A DNA stretch of 48,249 nucleotides from Desulfobacca sp. (GTDB taxonomy: Bacteria > Desulfobacterota > Desulfobaccia > Desulfobaccales > Desulfobaccaceae). Under the pieces are notes generated by a model. The model had not been told where the DNA came from. It saw nothing but the letters and a program-made list of their open reading frames with translations, and searched no databases. Positions 9,261-17,387 of this stretch are shown piece after piece. Location: NCBI GenBank assembly GCA_028695935.1, contig JAQVHY010000005.1, positions 1 through 48,249 on the forward strand, given 5' to 3'. Within the stretch, counting starts at the first letter, position 1. Every line of letters begins with the position of its first letter. The position numbers and the translations under genes are program-made.

Positions 9261-9289
9261 TTGACAAAAATCTGAGACATTATTAATTT
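9261..9289 (+). promoter_or_regulatory. Sigma70-type promoter of hrcA
   Basis: TTGACA, a 17-base spacer and TAATTT. Start of transcription would fall near 9296, about 30 bases before the hrcA ATG. No CIRCE inverted repeat (TTAGCACTC-N9-GAGTGCTAA) is visible here. Confidence 0.65.
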
Positions 9290-9326
9290 TAGTAGGATTA
9301 TATATTTAGGCAGCGAAGAGAGCAAC

Positions 9327-10355
9327 ATGGGCACCCTGGGAGAAAGGGATACCGCAGTCTTAAACACGGTAGTGATCCAATATATTTTATCCGGCGAGCC
9401 GGTCGGTTCCCGAACCGTGGCGAAGAAATCGGGTTTATCTCTCAGCGCGGCCACCATCCGAAACCTGATGGTGGATTTAGAAGAGCAGGGCTTATTGACG
9501 CAACCCCACACCTCAGCGGGTCGAATCCCGACTCCGCTAGGTTTTCGCTATTATGTCGATCATATTTTGCCTACTCAGGATTTGGGGGTGGCGGTCCGCA
9601 AACAGATTGAGAGCGGCTTTATACCGCCGGCTACCGAACTTCACGACCTGCTGCGGCAGACTTCACGGATTTTATCGGCGGTTTCCGGGCATCTAGCCAT
9701 TGTTCGGGCCCCCCGCTTGGCCGCTACCCGGATCCGGCATATTCAATTCATTGACATGGGCGGGAAAAATATCCTGGTGGTGCTGGTTTCCCAGGACGGC
9801 CTGGTGGTCAACCGGTTTATCGAAAGTGAAGAGCAACTTAGCCAGGATCAATTGGATAAATTCAGCCGCTATCTTAACAGCCTCTTCCAAAATTTGACTC
9901 TGGTAGAGGCCCGCAGCCGGGTAGTGGCCCAGATCGAAGAGGAAAAAACCCTGTTTGACACCATGCTTCCTCAAGCCTTGAGTTTGAGTCAGCAGGCCCT
10001 TCAGGATGAAGATGGCGGCGAGCTTTATATTGAAGGCACCAGCCAGCTTTTAGGTTACCCCGAGTTTGCCCATATTGATAAGATTCGCGCCCTGTTTGCC
10101 ACTTTTGAAGAGAAGCACCAGTTAATCGATCTCCTCGATCGGAGTCTGGAAGCCAAGGGAGTTCAGGTCCTTATCAGGCCGGAGGGACATTTTCCGGACA
10201 TCGAACTCAGTCTGGTGGCCTCGCCCTATCAACGGGACCAATCCCCGGTAGGGTCACTAGCCGTAGTGGGACCGATGCGGATGGATTATGCCCGGATAGT
10301 CCCGGTAGTAAAATATACTGCATATCTGGTCAGTGTTTTACTCAATAAATTGTAG
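9327..10355 (+). CDS. hrcA: Heat-inducible transcription repressor HrcA
   Basis: 342-residue repressor of class I heat-shock genes; HrcA normally binds CIRCE operators and is kept folded by GroEL. An N-terminal winged-helix domain (residues ~5-75) includes EPVGSRTVAKKSGLSLSAATIRNLM and the wing segment GLLTQPHTSAGRIPT. The central HrcA domain follows, with the C-terminal IGPE-type segment here as SLAVVGPMRMDYARIVPVVKYTA. Length and start agree with the family. grpE and dnaK follow on the same strand in the usual hrcA-grpE-dnaK order, but 283 bases with a dispersed repeat separate it from grpE. Confidence 0.95.
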   Translation: MGTLGERDTAVLNTVVIQYILSGEPVGSRTVAKKSGLSLSAATIRNLMVDLEEQGLLTQPHTSAGRIPTPLGFRYYVDHILPTQDLGVAVRKQIESGFIPPATELHDLLRQTSRILSAVSGHLAIVRAPRLAATRIRHIQFIDMGGKNILVVLVSQDGLVVNRFIESEEQLSQDQLDKFSRYLNSLFQNLTLVEARSRVVAQIEEEKTLFDTMLPQALSLSQQALQDEDGGELYIEGTSQLLGYPEFAHIDKIRALFATFEEKHQLIDLLDRSLEAKGVQVLIRPEGHFPDIELSLVASPYQRDQSPVGSLAVVGPMRMDYARIVPVVKYTAYLVSVLLNKL

Positions 10356-10445
10356 ACGTAATTCACTGCGGTTATACGTCGGCAGGTGGGGCATTGGTGG
10401 CTGAGCTGGATATTTTGAATTTTCACCTTATCTTTAAATTAAATA

Positions 10446-10584
10446 GTGTCCATCCGGAAACCATTATCCCCTCCACCTTGATGGGGAAGGGCAAGGGTGG
10501 GGCTGAAAAATATTATATAATCTCAATATCCTGAAATTTACCCCCCTCCCACCAGAGGCGGGGGAGTTACCGGATTAAGACTAA
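10446..10584. repeat. Dispersed GC-rich palindromic repeat, family 1 copy A
   Basis: Begins GTGTCCATCCGGAAACC, then CCCCTCCACCTTGATGGGG, an AT-rich centre (ATATTATATAATCTCAATAT) and CCCCCTCCCACCAGAGGCGGGGGAG, ending GGATTAAGACTAA. It shares its ends, centre and order with the copy at 31709. It fills most of the hrcA-grpE gap. Confidence 0.75.
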
Positions 10585-10638
10585 ATAGGATTAAGACTAG
10601 CGGAAAGGAGCCCTGAGAAGGGAAGGAGTTTTGTAGGC

Positions 10639-11235
10639 ATGACTGAAACCAAGGATAATGGATGCCAAATCAACGCCGAACCGATGAAAGAATCGACAAC
10701 TGAAGATACTGAAGCCGTGGCCGCAGAAATTGATCAGGACACCATTCTCCAAAAATTAGAGGAGAAAACTCAAGAAGCGCAGCAAAATTATGAGCGCATG
10801 CTCAGGCTGGCCGCGGAACTGGAAAATCTCAAAAAACGTCAGGAACGAGAACGGGCCGATGTAGTGCAGTTTGCCAACGAATCGCTAATCAAGGAGCTCT
10901 TGCCGGTCGTGGATAACCTGGAGCTGGCTCTGGAACATGGTCGCCAACAAGACGCCCCCCCGGCCATGCTGGAGGGTGTCGACATGGTGTTACGGGGTTT
11001 TCTACAGGCCTTGGCCAAGTTCGGGGTGTCGCAGATAAAGGCCTTGGGAGAGAAATTTGACCCGGCCTTTCATAATGCGGTAATGCAACAAGAAAATGCC
11101 GAGGTGGAGGATCAGACCGTCATTCAGGAGCTTCAGAAGGGCTATCTTCTGCAGAATCGACTATTGCGACCGGCAATGGTGGTAGTGGCCCGTAATACGT
11201 GCGCGGCCCCTACCCGGATAGATGTTAAGGTATAA
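10639..11235 (+). CDS. grpE: Nucleotide exchange factor GrpE
   Basis: 198-residue cochaperone that releases ADP from DnaK. An acidic, disordered N-terminus (~1-35) leads into a long coiled coil (about 35-95, with QEAQQNYERMLRLAAELENLKKR). The C-terminal beta domain carries the signatures GVDMVLRGFLQALAKFGV, GEKFDPAFHNAV and the terminal LLQNRLLRPAMVVVA. The final residues after VVARN are longer and more basic than usual. AAGGAG is about ten bases before the ATG. dnaK begins 45 bases downstream, so the two are co-transcribed. Confidence 0.95.
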   Translation: MTETKDNGCQINAEPMKESTTEDTEAVAAEIDQDTILQKLEEKTQEAQQNYERMLRLAAELENLKKRQERERADVVQFANESLIKELLPVVDNLELALEHGRQQDAPPAMLEGVDMVLRGFLQALAKFGVSQIKALGEKFDPAFHNAVMQQENAEVEDQTVIQELQKGYLLQNRLLRPAMVVVARNTCAAPTRIDVKV

Positions 11236-11280
11236 AAAAATATATATAATTTGATTATTTTTGGGGAGGAAATATAAAAC

Positions 11281-13179
11281 ATGGCAAAAGTCATTGGCAT
11301 TGATTTAGGTACCACTAACTCCTGTGTGGCCATTATGGAGGGGGGAGACCCTAAAGTTATTCCTAATGTGGAAGGCAGCCGCACCACCCCCTCGGTGGTC
11401 GCCTTTACTGATAGCGGCGAACGTCTGGTCGGGCAGATTGCTAAACGCCAGGCGGTGACCAATCCTCAGAATACGGTATTTTCGGTCAAACGTCTGATCG
11501 GGCGGAAATATGCTGACCCTGAGGTGCAAAGGGATATCAAAATCTTACCCTATAAAATTGTTCAGGGCGACAATGGTGATGCCCATGTGGAAATCTTGGG
11601 CAAACAGCACAGCCCGGCGGAAATCTCTTCCATGATCCTCACCAAGATGAAACAGACAGCGGAGGAATATCTGGGGGAAAAGGTCACCGATGCGGTAGTT
11701 ACGGTCCCGGCCTACTTCAATGACTCACAGCGGCAGGCCACCAAAGATGCCGGCCGGATCGCCGGACTCAATGTGTTGCGGATCATTAACGAGCCCACTG
11801 CGGCATCTTTGGCCTATGGTCTGGATAAGAAAAAAGATGAGAAAATCGCGGTCTTTGATTTAGGTGGCGGTACTTTTGATATCTCCATCCTGGAGATCGG
11901 CGAAGGGGTTTTCGAGGTCAAATCGACTAATGGCGACACCCATTTGGGTGGGGATGACTTTGACCAGCGGATTATTGAGTATTTAGCTGACGAATTCCGC
12001 AAGGACCAAGGTATTGATCTGCGTCAGGATCGGATGGCTTTACAGCGTCTCAAGGAAGCTGCTGAAAAGGCCAAGATGGAACTTTCGACTTCCTTGGAAA
12101 CCGAAATCAATCTACCGTTTATCACCGCGGATGCGACCGGCCCCAAGCACATGGTGATTAAATTGTCGCGGGCCAAACTGGAATCTTTGGTTGATGACCT
12201 GATCGGTAAAGTGGTAGAGCCTTGTCGTATAGCACTCAAGGACGCCAATCTGTCGCCGCGAGACATTGATGAGGTTATCCTGGTGGGGGGCATGACCCGC
12301 ATGCCCAAGGTTCAGGAAAAGGTCAAAGAGATTTTTGGCAAAGAACCTCATAAAGGCGTTAATCCGGATGAGGTGGTGGCCATCGGCGCCGCCATCCAGG
12401 GTGGAGTTTTGAAAGGGGAGGTTAAAGATGTGCTGCTCTTGGATGTCACTCCCCTGTCGCTGGGTATTGAAACCTTGGGTGGCGTATTTACCAAACTGAT
12501 CGAAAAGAACACCACGATCCCGACGAAACGGAGTCAGATCTTTTCTACCGCGGCCGACAATCAACCCGCCGTCAGTATCCATGTGCTGCAAGGGGAGCGT
12601 GAAATGGCGGAGAATAACAAGACCCTGGGGCGCTTTGAGTTGGTCGGCATTCCCCCGGCCCCCCGGGGCATTCCCCAGATTGAGGTCACCTTCGACATCG
12701 ACGCCAATGGTATTGTTCATGTTTCAGCTAAAGATCTGGGAACCGGCCGGGAGCAGTCTATCAAGATTACTGCGTCGAGCGGTCTGACGGAGGAGGAAAT
12801 CAAGCGGCTGACTAAGGATGCCGAACTCCATGCCGAAGAAGATAAACGCAAGCGCCAGTTGGCGGAAGCCCGGAACCAGGCCGATACCTTGATCTATACC
12901 ACTGAAAAAAGCCTGGCGGAATTGGGCGATAAAGTGGATCCGGGGGTTAAGTCTAATATCACTGACATCATTGAGCGCCTCAAGCAGGCCATGGGGGGCA
13001 CCGATATTGAAGAAATCAAACGGATCAGCGATGAGCTGATGAAGTCTTCCCACAAATTGGCCGAACAGATCTATGCGCAAACGGCCGGCGGAGCGGGTGG
13101 CGAGACCGCCGGAGCCCGGGAGAAGCCCAAAGGCCCGGAAGAAGAGGTAGTGGAAGCCGAATTCGAGGAAGTTAAGTAA
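11281..13179 (+). CDS. dnaK: Chaperone DnaK (Hsp70)
   Basis: 632-residue ATP-dependent chaperone of normal length. The nucleotide-binding domain starts with the phosphate-1 motif [12 protein letters not shown] (residues 6-17), and includes [15 protein letters not shown], the phosphate-2 motif [13 protein letters not shown] and the adenosine motif [11 protein letters not shown]. The interdomain linker reads [15 protein letters not shown] (residues ~380-394). The substrate domain and helical lid end in the acidic tail [14 protein letters not shown] strong GGGGAGGAAA ribosome-binding site precedes the ATG. It closes the hrcA-grpE-dnaK group and is followed by a clear terminator. dnaJ is not adjacent but lies at 40742. 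Confidence 0.97.
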   Translation: MAKVIGIDLGTTNSCVAIMEGGDPKVIPNVEGSRTTPSVVAFTDSGERLVGQIAKRQAVTNPQNTVFSVKRLIGRKYADPEVQRDIKILPYKIVQGDNGDAHVEILGKQHSPAEISSMILTKMKQTAEEYLGEKVTDAVVTVPAYFNDSQRQATKDAGRIAGLNVLRIINEPTAASLAYGLDKKKDEKIAVFDLGGGTFDISILEIGEGVFEVKSTNGDTHLGGDDFDQRIIEYLADEFRKDQGIDLRQDRMALQRLKEAAEKAKMELSTSLETEINLPFITADATGPKHMVIKLSRAKLESLVDDLIGKVVEPCRIALKDANLSPRDIDEVILVGGMTRMPKVQEKVKEIFGKEPHKGVNPDEVVAIGAAIQGGVLKGEVKDVLLLDVTPLSLGIETLGGVFTKLIEKNTTIPTKRSQIFSTAADNQPAVSIHVLQGEREMAENNKTLGRFELVGIPPAPRGIPQIEVTFDIDANGIVHVSAKDLGTGREQSIKITASSGLTEEEIKRLTKDAELHAEEDKRKRQLAEARNQADTLIYTTEKSLAELGDKVDPGVKSNITDIIERLKQAMGGTDIEEIKRISDELMKSSHKLAEQIYAQTAGGAGGETAGAREKPKGPEEEVVEAEFEEVK

Positions 13180-13201
13180 CCTCATCAACTCGACAATCAG
13201 G

Positions 13202-13231
13202 GTGGGGGACTTAGTGTCCCCCACTTTTTTT
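13202..13231 (+). terminator. Intrinsic terminator after dnaK
   Basis: Perfect 9-bp stem GTGGGGGAC / GTCCCCCAC with a TTAGT loop, followed directly by seven T residues. Confidence 0.92.
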
Positions 13232-13256
13232 GTTTATCGTTTAGGATGCCAGCCTT

Positions 13257-15107
13257 ATGTCCTGCCCTTATTGCCGACCGCTGATGGCAGTGGTGCTCGG
13301 AACCCTAATGCTGATGGCGGCCTGTATCCCGCCCGATCTGTTGCCGAAGTCACGTAGCCCAGAGACGGCTGAGAAGCTTTACCAGGAGGGTGAAGGTTTT
13401 TATCGGGTCCACCGCTACGCCGAGGCTCAGAATTACTTTGAACAATATCTCCGCACCTCTCCCCAAGGACGACACCGCCAACTGGCCTGGCTCCGCAGTG
13501 CGGAAATAACTGGGATTCGGGGAAACTGGTCAGCGGCCCGAAGCCGTTATGAAAGGCTGTTAGCCACCCAGCCCGAGGGCACCATAGCCGCCGAAGCGCG
13601 CTATGGTGTCGGCCAGTCCTATTTCAAACAGGGGCAGTATCAACTGGCCATCCAGGTGCTGGATGAACTAACAGCCCCAGACCTAAATCCCCAGCTCCGA
13701 TTTAAGGCGAACGCCTTATTAGCTGATCTAGCACTAAAAACTAACAATGTCTCCCAGGCCTTTGACCGTTTGCTCATGGCCCAACGAGATCTGGAGGTCG
13801 GCGATGCCGAATGGTTCCGAGATCTCAAGACCAGGTGGTTAGAACAGGCGCCATACGAGGAATTGACCCGTCTGGCGGAGCTCTACAGCCAGGAACCATT
13901 AAGCGCGGCGGTACTCCTCCAACTGATCCGCCTGGAATCTCAGAGCGGACAACCGGAACGGGCCCAAGCCTGGTTCGCGACCCTGAAACAGCGGTTTCCG
14001 GATAGTCCGGAAGCAGCCCATGCGGCACGATTAATCGGTCCGGAGTCAACCACGGTTGCAGCAATGGCGATGCCAGCCCTGGGCTGTCTGCTGCCCTTGT
14101 CCGGTGACTACGAAGTAGTAGGCCGGCAGGTGCGGCAGGGCATGGAGCTGGCCGCGACTCAGTCCGGAGTAGAATTAATCTTTGAGGATTGTCAGAATTC
14201 TCCTTCCCTGGCAACCCAGGCCGTAGATCGGTCGGCTCAGAATCAAAGTATTCTGGCGCTGATCGGGCCGTTAACTTCGGCGACGGCTGAAGCCGCGGCC
14301 CAAGCGGCCCAGCGCCAGGGTTTAGCCATCGTCACGCTGACCCAGAAGGCCGGGATTACCGCAACCGGTGACTTGGTTTTCCGGGACTTTTTGACCAGTC
14401 GCATGCAGGTGAAAGCCTTGCTGACCCATCTGGTGGTCCAGCGCGGGGTCCGCCGTTTTGCCATCCTGTACCCGGAATCGGGTTATGGGCAGACTTTCTT
14501 TCGACTTTTTAATGAAGAACTGGGCAGCCAGGGAGGTTTGCTGATCTCCCAGGCCTCGTACCCGGAAGGAACTCATGATTTTTCCGGGGTGATCGCTACT
14601 CTGGCCGCCACCTATCAACCCGCAACTGATGGTTCCCCGGCCTTTGACGCCCTGTTTATTCCTGATGAGGCTGCCAAGGTCGCGGCTATTGCCTCCCAGC
14701 TCAAAGGCAGCGCTCTGGCCGGAGTCCAGTTGCTGGGGACCAATCTGATTAATACGCCGCAAGCTTTAGAAGTCAATGCCGCGGCCCTGGAGGGTATCCT
14801 GTTCCCCGAGGCCTTCTTTGCCGGTGACCCGGATCCGGAGGTCCAGGCATTTGTTCAGGCCTATCAGGCGCGTTTTCATCAGACTCCCCAATACCTGGCA
14901 GCTCAGGGCTTTAGTACAATTAAGCTTTTGGCTGACGTCCTAAAAAACCACCCGGGGATGAGTCGCCCTGATTTAGCCCGGCGGTTGACGGCATGGGATC
15001 GGGTCCCCGGCCTACCCTGGTTTCGCGGCTTTGATTTCCAGCGGCAAGCAGAGTTAGGAATCAAAAATTTAACCATTAAGAACGGTCAGTTACAGATTGC
15101 CCCCTAA
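13257..15107 (+). CDS. TPR lipoprotein with LpoA-like periplasmic-binding domain
   Basis: 616-residue predicted lipoprotein. The signal sequence ends in a lipobox LMAAC with Cys23 as the lipidated residue. Residues ~35-260 are TPR-like helices (EKLYQEGEGFYRVHRYAEAQNYFEQYL and VGQSYFKQGQYQLAIQVL). From about residue 277 a periplasmic-binding-protein type I fold follows (LGCLLPLSGDYEVVGRQVRQGMELA, ALIGPLTSATAEAAA, RRFAILYPESGYGQTFFRLF and VQLLGTNLI). This is the architecture of LpoA-type activators of penicillin-binding proteins. Branched-chain amino-acid-binding proteins share the fold, but the TPR part and lipid anchor favour the LpoA class. It starts right after the dnaK terminator, with AGGA upstream of the ATG, and is followed 23 bases later by a peptidase gene. 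Confidence 0.82.
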   Translation: MSCPYCRPLMAVVLGTLMLMAACIPPDLLPKSRSPETAEKLYQEGEGFYRVHRYAEAQNYFEQYLRTSPQGRHRQLAWLRSAEITGIRGNWSAARSRYERLLATQPEGTIAAEARYGVGQSYFKQGQYQLAIQVLDELTAPDLNPQLRFKANALLADLALKTNNVSQAFDRLLMAQRDLEVGDAEWFRDLKTRWLEQAPYEELTRLAELYSQEPLSAAVLLQLIRLESQSGQPERAQAWFATLKQRFPDSPEAAHAARLIGPESTTVAAMAMPALGCLLPLSGDYEVVGRQVRQGMELAATQSGVELIFEDCQNSPSLATQAVDRSAQNQSILALIGPLTSATAEAAAQAAQRQGLAIVTLTQKAGITATGDLVFRDFLTSRMQVKALLTHLVVQRGVRRFAILYPESGYGQTFFRLFNEELGSQGGLLISQASYPEGTHDFSGVIATLAATYQPATDGSPAFDALFIPDEAAKVAAIASQLKGSALAGVQLLGTNLINTPQALEVNAAALEGILFPEAFFAGDPDPEVQAFVQAYQARFHQTPQYLAAQGFSTIKLLADVLKNHPGMSRPDLARRLTAWDRVPGLPWFRGFDFQRQAELGIKNLTIKNGQLQIAP

Positions 15108-15130
15108 CTGAACAGGACTTGAGGTAAAAA

Positions 15131-16096
15131 ATGACGGTTGGAACCCTTACCCAGGTACCAGGTTTTTTGGTAGGCCATATCAGTGATTTCAAAAGTCTGA
15201 CCGGCTGTACGGTCATCCTGTGCCCGCCTGACACCATCGGCAGTGTGGATGTGCGCGGCTCGGCAGCCGGGACCCGACAACTGGACGCCCTGACCAATTA
15301 TCACATCGTTAATGAGGTGCAGGCCGTGCTGCTCACCGGAGGCAGCGCCTTCGGACTGGATGCCGCGGGCGGGGTCATGGAGTTCCTGGAAGAACGGGGA
15401 CAGGGTTTTGACGTCATCATTACCCGGGTGCCGACGGTGCCCACCGCGGTCATTTTTGACCTGTCCTTGGGAGATTGTCGGGTCCGCCCCGATAAAAATA
15501 TGGGCTATAATGCTTGCCTGCAGGCCAAGGCCGAACCAGTCGCCCAGGGCAGTGTCGGAGCCGGGACCGGGGCTTCGGTCGGCAAACTGCTGAGCACCCC
15601 GCAGGCTACCAAAGGCGGCTTGGGGAGCGTCTGTATATCCGGGCCCCAGGGCCTGTTGGTGGGCGCTTTGGTAGTAGTCAACGCCTTCGGTGATGTGCTC
15701 GATTATCATAGCCAGCAAATCATCGCCGGGGCGCGGCGGACGCCGTCCAGCCCGGAGTTCGTCGGCACCGCGCAACTGATTCGTCAGGGCCGGGTGCGGC
15801 AAAATTTTGGGGAACCTAATACCACCCTGGGCGTGATCGCCACCAATGCGCGGTTGAGCCGCGAACAGGCCCACAAAGTCGCCCAGATGGGCCACAACGG
15901 CCTGGCCCGTTCGATCATCCCGGTGCATACCTTGTTCGACGGCGATATCGTCTTTGTGCTCTCTAACCCTCAGGTCGAAGCCGATCTCCATGTAGTAGGT
16001 CTGCTGGGAGAAAAGGCCTTACGCCTGGCCATTGACCGGGCTATCAAGACGGCCCACGGCCTGGGGGTCCTGCCCGCCTATCAGGATCTGATCTAA
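15131..16096 (+). CDS. P1 family peptidase (DmpA / S58 fold)
   Basis: 321-residue N-terminal-nucleophile hydrolase of the DmpA/L-aminopeptidase-D-esterase family. Recognised by VPGFLVGHISDFKSLTGCTV near the start, the TGGSAFGLDAAGGVMEFLEE motif, GAGTGASVGK, and the NTTLGVIATNARLS segment (N230-T231-T232). In this family the precursor cleaves itself before the nucleophile in this segment; here that would be T231, where the well-studied enzymes have serine. The substrate is unknown. A GAGGT ribosome-binding site precedes the ATG. It probably shares a transcript with the upstream lipoprotein. A hairpin follows the stop. Confidence 0.87.
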   Translation: MTVGTLTQVPGFLVGHISDFKSLTGCTVILCPPDTIGSVDVRGSAAGTRQLDALTNYHIVNEVQAVLLTGGSAFGLDAAGGVMEFLEERGQGFDVIITRVPTVPTAVIFDLSLGDCRVRPDKNMGYNACLQAKAEPVAQGSVGAGTGASVGKLLSTPQATKGGLGSVCISGPQGLLVGALVVVNAFGDVLDYHSQQIIAGARRTPSSPEFVGTAQLIRQGRVRQNFGEPNTTLGVIATNARLSREQAHKVAQMGHNGLARSIIPVHTLFDGDIVFVLSNPQVEADLHVVGLLGEKALRLAIDRAIKTAHGLGVLPAYQDLI

Positions 16097-16399
16097 CCAA
16101 AATTGATCCACGCCAAGATGGAGTTGCCATCTTGCGTCAAACAACTTCAGCCTGGCATGATGCCTGAACCATATTCCGGAACCGTAACTATGTATTGTTG
16201 TATATCAATTGCATCTGCACCGATGTAAATTGTTCTGCTCAACATTTTTTTAACCAATGTCCAAAAACTTTGCTAATCAATTTTCTATGAACCACTAAAA
16301 TGCGGTCCGCTTTTATTTCTCTTTAAAATTCAATTTATCCCAGCAGGGAGGTCAAGGCTGGATGCGGTAACCGACTAGTGATTTTTTATCCAAAAAAAC

Positions 16400-16428
16400 T
16401 TGACAAACGTAGTAGGTCGTTTTATTAT
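16400..16428 (+). promoter_or_regulatory. Sigma70 promoter of the HMA-feoA-feoB operon
   Basis: Consensus TTGACA, a 17-base spacer and TATTAT (five of six to TATAAT). The -10 element overlaps the Fur-like palindrome that begins at 16425, an arrangement suited to repression. Confidence 0.75.
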
Positions 16429-16443
16429 TATTGCAAATGATAA
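16425..16443. promoter_or_regulatory. Fur-like operator
   Basis: TTATTATTG-C-AAATGATAA is a 19-base imperfect palindrome with 7 of 9 positions matching between arms. It resembles the Fur consensus GATAATGATAATCATTATC and covers the -10 element and probable transcription start of the iron-transport operon. Binding by Fur (or a DtxR-type regulator) is inference. Confidence 0.6.
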
Positions 16444-16639
16444 ACAATTGCTAATATTTTAATGGTTTGATAATTTTGATAATTAAGGCCGGTATAAACT
16501 CCAAATTCAGGTGACTTAAGTCGATTAGCATTACGAAGGTATTCAGGTTGAGCGGCAGGCGGTTTTTGATTGTGTTCTTTTAAAGAAAATATATAATTAA
16601 AAGTTTAGGCATTATTATTAAGGATTGAGTCGAAAAGAC

Positions 16640-16990
16640 ATGGCCGGGATTAACACCTTATTAAAATTACGCTCTTACTTAACCGACATCGTGCATCATA
16701 TTCCGGGGCGGGTCCGGCTGCGGTTTTCTCCGGGGTTGCTGCAGCAAGCCGGTCAGATTGATCTGGCGGTCTTTGACAACCTAGGAATTTTTAAAGGCAT
16801 CGAGGTTAACCCCTGGGCCTTGTCGGTCACCATTACTTATGACCCCAACAGATTGCCGCCCCGCTTATGGGAGGCTTTTATTAAGGGGGACAAGGCTGCG
16901 GAGGCCCAAGTCAGCCAGCTCTTGGCAGACCAGAACAAATCGGTCCAATTGACCGATGGTCCCTTGGCGGGGCCGGGCGCGGCCTCCTAG
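16640..16990 (+). CDS. HMA-like domain protein of the feo operon
   Basis: Small soluble protein of about 116 residues. It carries one ferredoxin-like heavy-metal-associated (HMA_2-type) domain, seen in IVHHIPGRVRLRFSP and in the beta-alpha-beta run FDNLGIFKGIEVNPWALSVTITYDP. It lacks the CxxC metal motif of classic HMA domains, so metal binding is unproven. The C-terminal ~35 residues look unstructured. The start is uncertain: an in-frame TTG at 16625 lies directly against the only AAGGA, so I prefer the ATG. It is the first gene after the Fur-like promoter and precedes feoA by about 90 bases. This suggests a role in iron uptake or FeoB regulation. Confidence 0.75.
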   Translation: MAGINTLLKLRSYLTDIVHHIPGRVRLRFSPGLLQQAGQIDLAVFDNLGIFKGIEVNPWALSVTITYDPNRLPPRLWEAFIKGDKAAEAQVSQLLADQNKSVQLTDGPLAGPGAAS

Positions 16991-17081
16991 CCGCTCAGAA
17001 AATTTGAAAAAACTAGTTATCCGGGGGTAGCGCCTCGGGCGATTGCTCAGGTTAAATATTAGGAGGTCTAGGTAATTAAAT

Positions 17082-17312
17082 ATGTGTCCCCTATGTGCGG
17101 TTGAAAATGGCCGGATAGTGGAAGTCATGGATATCCGCGGTGGGCGCGGCATGGCGGGCCGCTTGGCAGTAATGGGTATCTTCCCGGGCAGCCGATTGAG
17201 GATGATCCAAAATGGTCGTCCTGGCCCAGTAATGGTGGCCCTGGACGAAAAACGCTTTGGCATTGGTTATGGAATGGCCCACCGGATTTTTGTCAGACCG
17301 GTGACGGAGTAA
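17082..17312 (+). CDS. feoA: Ferrous iron transport protein FeoA
   Basis: 76-residue SH3-like protein that assists the FeoB ferrous-iron permease. Family features are the glycine-rich strand DIRGGRGMAGRLAVMGIFPGSRLRMIQNG and the closing GPVMVALDEKRFGIGYGMAHRIFV. The N-terminus MCPLCAVENG contains a CPLC pair that is not part of the core fold and could bind metal. AGGAGG lies upstream of the ATG. feoB starts 75 bases downstream. Confidence 0.92.
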   Translation: MCPLCAVENGRIVEVMDIRGGRGMAGRLAVMGIFPGSRLRMIQNGRPGPVMVALDEKRFGIGYGMAHRIFVRPVTE

Positions 17313-17387
17313 AGCGCTGACCACGTCCAATCCGACATTACCAACCTAAAAGCAAAATTAATCTTAGTTTAAGGGCAGGAGAAATGG

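Larger units (their letters stand above)
16097..16624. other. 528-base regulatory intergenic region
   Basis: The stretch between the P1 peptidase and the feo operon has no ORF of note. Near its start is a hairpin (CAAGATGG / CCATCTTG, 16114-16134) without a U-tract, which may mark the peptidase 3' end. Its second half is AT-rich and carries the promoter and Fur-like box listed separately, giving a leader of almost 200 bases before the first feo-operon gene. Confidence 0.6.

Noticed and set aside
15104-15991. 295-residue minus-strand open frame opposite the P1 peptidase gene
   Set aside because: The plus-strand peptidase is clear by motifs; the antisense frame is not.
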